A stretch of DNA of 64,000 bases, from positions 1 to 64,000 of the forward strand of contig JADWOT020000732.1 of the NCBI GenBank assembly GCA_036345935.2, written 5' to 3'. The position numbers and the translations under genes were made by a program. Under the pieces are notes generated by a model. It was given only the letters and a program-made list of their open reading frames with translations, was not told where the DNA came from and searched no databases. Of this stretch, positions 61,011 through 64,000 are shown one piece after another. Numbering within the stretch: position 1 is the stretch's first letter; every line of letters begins with the position of its first letter. This DNA is from Taenia hydatigena. Lineage: Eukaryota; Platyhelminthes; Cestoda; Cyclophyllidea; Taeniidae.

Positions 61011-61640
61011 GCTCCCCACAATCGCCCTTCCATTTGATCACAGCTTCATTCATCCCTTCAATCACTTTCACACGCACTCATCTATCCTAGCATGTGTGCA
61101 TGCCTACAACTCCAACCACATTGCATTAAAACTAAATTCTCTTACCTTCCTGTAGTTCCTGCTTCTTCTCATTTCAGGTTCTCTCGCTTCATTTTTCTCT
61201 GCATACCTTACTTTGAATTGCCTGTTGCAGTTGTCCATGCACCTGCAAATGCTATCTACGAGGCCTTATTTTACACTACACCAACAAAGGTGCACCTACT
61301 AATCTTTAGTTGGTACTGTAGACCCCACCCTGACCTCAACATCCACTACTGCCTCCAACGTAACTGCTTTTTCCTTTAGCATTACATCTTTTTTAACTTG
61401 CATCTTATTCTAGGCAATAGTTTTGATTGCACACAAATGAGAGGCGAGGTCGTGTGGTGGCATCATTGAGGCACCTAAAATGGCCTTAATTACACGAAAC
61501 GTGGTCGTAGAACACAACCAAGAGGCAGTCCTAATCTCTGACGTGTCAATAGCACCTGAACTCCTAACTAATACCCGTGTGTTAAAAAAATGCAAAAACC
61601 GTGCAAACGCTATGGGATTAACATTTTACTCTTGACGATT
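61010..61640 (+). repeat. Family R variant, direct copy
   Basis: Partner of the reversed copy at 51210-51960. It abuts R4, so here two family members meet head to head at about 61010. Landmarks are CACGCACTCATCTATCCTAG, GTTGCAGTTGTCCATGC, CAACAAAGGTGCAC and CACACAAATGAGAGG. Confidence 0.7.
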
Positions 61641-62819
61641 TTCGTAGTTATTTTTGGTAGGAAGTATTAGTGTTCTTAACAATACTGGCGGTCAAGAAAA
61701 TCTTCAAGCTGACCTAAGAGGGTCACCGTTCCGCCTGCGCTACTTTTTGCCTATATACCAAGCAGTTGCGCGACGCTTCATTGTGTGCCCCACAGTTGTA
61801 TGCCCCAGACGCCTGAAGGCACCTTATGAAGCATCTGTCCTACGTCATGTGGAAGATATTTACAACATCCTCAATTGCAATTTGAGGTAAGAATGAATAA
61901 GTTCTTATCCCAACTAGACAAATTTTCGCAAAAAACGATTTTGTCAGGAACCAGTGTAGCGGCGAATGAGATTAGCGCGCTTCAATGAACTCTGCCAGGC
62001 GTGCATTAGAGGGACCATTGAAATTGAATAGTGCGCCTTCTTCCAATAATCTTTAATGTTCATGGAACTTAAGGCAGTGCTGGTAACGAATGCGGTAGAT
62101 TCGAGTCTCACGTCAATGAACTACATTTACTTACGCATGTACCGCGAATTTTCTTCCAAAACTACCTTTTTGTGATTCTGTAGCAAATAGATGTTAAATG
62201 AGGCAGATAAAGGTAGAGAGGAGAGAGTGGCGAGAAATTTCACAACATTTTGCTTTGACTAGCATAATCGGAACTGCTGAGATTCTGCCTTCTGCTGCTG
62301 ATGAACAACTGCTATGCCGCAAATGACGTCGCACGTCACGTCCTGCTTGCATTCATTTTGTCTTAAAATCACTTTAAGGTAGCGGAAATGCGATTGAATC
62401 AAGATAATTGTGCAAGGTTCAAAATACTTTTAACTACCAGCGTTTGAATGGGTAAATCCTACGAATCTTGCGGCTACGTGAACCGAAATATCTTTCAGCT
62501 GGACAGATGACGCTACGAAACCTGATTCCATTCATTTTGGTCGGATAATCAAGATGATGCAGCAGTTGGTAAGCGATGCTTAACAACTCATCAAAAGTAA
62601 TATAGTGATGCCTAGTCCGACAAGCCAAATAAGCTCAGAAATTGAATCCGACCCATTCGCCATTTTTGCAACATGCTGCTGTAGAAGTATGGCACTCATA
62701 GCATGTCTACTACACTCCTCAGCTCCAAGGCAGGCAAGTAGCTGAACATTTGGAATACATACATTAGCCCTTTTTGCCTCCACTTTGCCTATATTGCAAC
62801 CCAAAGCGCTTTTCACTAA
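61641..62819. other. No supported gene
   Basis: A plus-strand frame (61654-61890, with LRYFLPIYQAVARRF) and a minus-strand pair (62434-62628, 62580-62816) are open but isolated. I recognise no domain, repeat or RNA gene. Confidence 0.35.
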
Positions 62820-63480
62820 CTTCCTCCCTTCAACACCCCTTCATTCATTCGCTTATTCTTTCTTTTGATCACTTTTCCTTCCTTTTCTTCTCTCCTTTAT
62901 CCAATGCACCTTCTTTATCTATCCCGCCACAACTGTAGCTAGTAGGCGCCCTCCCTCACCTCCTTCCTCCGTTATTCGTACGACATTCCTTTCTTTTTCC
63001 TCTATTTCTTTCTTCTCTTCCCTTCTTCCTTCCCTGGAAGCCTCTTTCAATTGGCAAGCATTAACTTTACTTCCTTCCTTTTCTGTCATTGTTCATTCTC
63101 TCATTCTTCCATTTCTGCACTCATCGCAGACATATTTCACCACTTTTTAGCCTCTACTTCCATGCACAATTTTCTAACAGTAAAAGAAATCACCCCATTT
63201 GCACGCATAGCCAAGCTCTCTTCCTCTCTCCTCCCGCCTTCTCTTACATTAATATTATTCTCGTACTTCCATCTCCACACCACCATCCAAATCATTCTGC
63301 TTGCAACAAACTTGAGCACTCATCAAATAAGTTCTAATATTTGCCATTTCAATGATTCTATTGCCTTAATCAAGTCTTATTTCTTATTTCGTCTTCCCAT
63401 CACACATATGTGACACACTGGCACGCAAACACACACACACATTTATTTTATATGTTTCTTCCTTCCTTCACTCATACTGC
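62820..63480 (+). repeat. Pyrimidine-rich low-complexity block
   Basis: The plus strand is strongly C/T-rich for over 600 bases, with many CTTCCTTCC and TCTCTCC runs, and ends with a short CA microsatellite at 63426-63442. The long overlapping frames here (for example 63051-63413) follow from the lack of purines and are not evidence of genes. Confidence 0.7.
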
Positions 63481-63599
63481 AGCCAAATTTTATATTTTTT
63501 GCCTTAATACTGCTAACAGTCTTCCTCCTATAAGAAATGCTGCAGTCAGATGCTCTCAAGTGATGTGCCTACAGTCTGATATTCGTTAGCGATCTACCC

Positions 63600-63949
63600 G
63601 GTGCAGACTTTTTGTCGCTTCCTCTACTAAGGCGTAGAGGAGCGTTTCTACAGAAGTGCCGGCACTTCTCTTCCACCAAAACCCAAGTCGACATTGTGGG
63701 CCTTGTGCTGCTAATGAGAAGTAGGTGCTCGCCCTTAAAGAAACACACCTCTACTAACGCCAAGCACTCGCAGATTGCCAAAGAAGTAGAGCAGTCTGTC
63801 ACAAGGCACTTCAGACAGGTGATCATGAGAAAGCAAATAAGGAGGAAGAGGAAGCTGGTAGGGTAAAGAAAGAGGCAAAAAAGGAGAAGACGCACGAGGC
63901 TAATGCCGATGTTCAAGTTGATGGTGAGCCAAAGAAGACCCGTGGCAAG
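63600..63949 (+). CDS. Possible basic/acidic coding relic near the right edge
   Basis: A frame to 63866 (FSSTKTQVDIVGLVLL, STNAKHSQIAKEVEQS) overlaps a second plus-strand frame ending at 63949 that is very Lys/Glu-rich (KANKEEEEAGRVKKEAKK, then EKTHEANADVQVDGEPKK). The second resembles the charged C-terminal tail of many nuclear or ribosomal proteins, but that is compositional only. The 141-codon minus-strand frame over the same bases is its hydrophobic shadow. Exon, frameshifted relic and chance are all possible. Confidence 0.22.
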
Positions 63950-64000
63950 TGAAGACGACTCTTCACCAACACCATCGGCTGACTTGCCTGGCACCGATGT

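Noticed and set aside
63569..63994. 141-codon minus-strand membrane-like frame
   Set aside because: Hydrophobic shadow of Lys/Glu-rich sequence on the plus strand.

Overview
The window looks like eukaryotic nuclear DNA of low gene density, roughly 40-43% GC by eye. I see no operons, no ribosome-binding-site pattern, no rRNA or tRNA gene and no CRISPR array. The few reading frames that look genuinely coding are short and are bounded by spliceosome-type sites (GTGAGT, GTAAGC or GTAGGT donors; pyrimidine-rich AG acceptors), with candidate introns of about 40-700 bases. A metazoan with many decayed repeats, such as a flatworm, would fit, but nothing here fixes the species.

The left third (1-17 kb) has no large repeat apart from one inverted duplication (11.29-12.02 kb and 15.87-16.66 kb). 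It holds the best exon-like signals: a possible single-pass membrane protein (2.26-3.49 kb), possible exons at 7.3-9.7 kb, a degenerate RING-finger-like frame (12.6-12.8 kb, minus), a two-exon C-terminal end (12.83-13.24 kb, plus) and broken hydrophobic frames at 15.1-15.6 kb. Between 21.4 and 25.0 kb lie coding-like frames on both strands. The best is a minus-strand frame of about 240 codons with a single internal TGA and a spliced first exon at 22.35 kb. At 26.0-26.9 kb is a 53-base minisatellite. At 28.66-29.79 kb (minus) is the one feature I can assign to a protein family with confidence: a frameshifted protein-kinase pseudogene.

The right half (36-62 kb), together with 17-21 kb, is dominated by one superfamily of long, strongly diverged, interspersed repeats in both orientations. 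The fullest copies are at 17.03-20.89 kb and 52.11-56.29 kb. Partial copies lie at 36.85-37.24, 39.19-40.61, 41.33-42.13, 42.33-43.01, 44.87-45.72, 47.28-47.48, 48.85-50.50, 51.21-51.96, 59.93-61.01 and 61.01-61.64 kb. In one copy the 3-prime part of the unit runs straight into a 5-prime part, as head-to-tail units would. I find no recognisable transposase, reverse transcriptase, LTR or terminal inverted repeat, so the class is unknown. A second array of the same 53-base minisatellite lies inside this repeat landscape at 40.6-40.8 kb.

No working pathway or gene system can be read from the window. All exon models are by eye, without transcript or homology support. Their confidence is deliberately low, because splice-like motifs and 60-150-codon frames are expected by chance in 64 kb.
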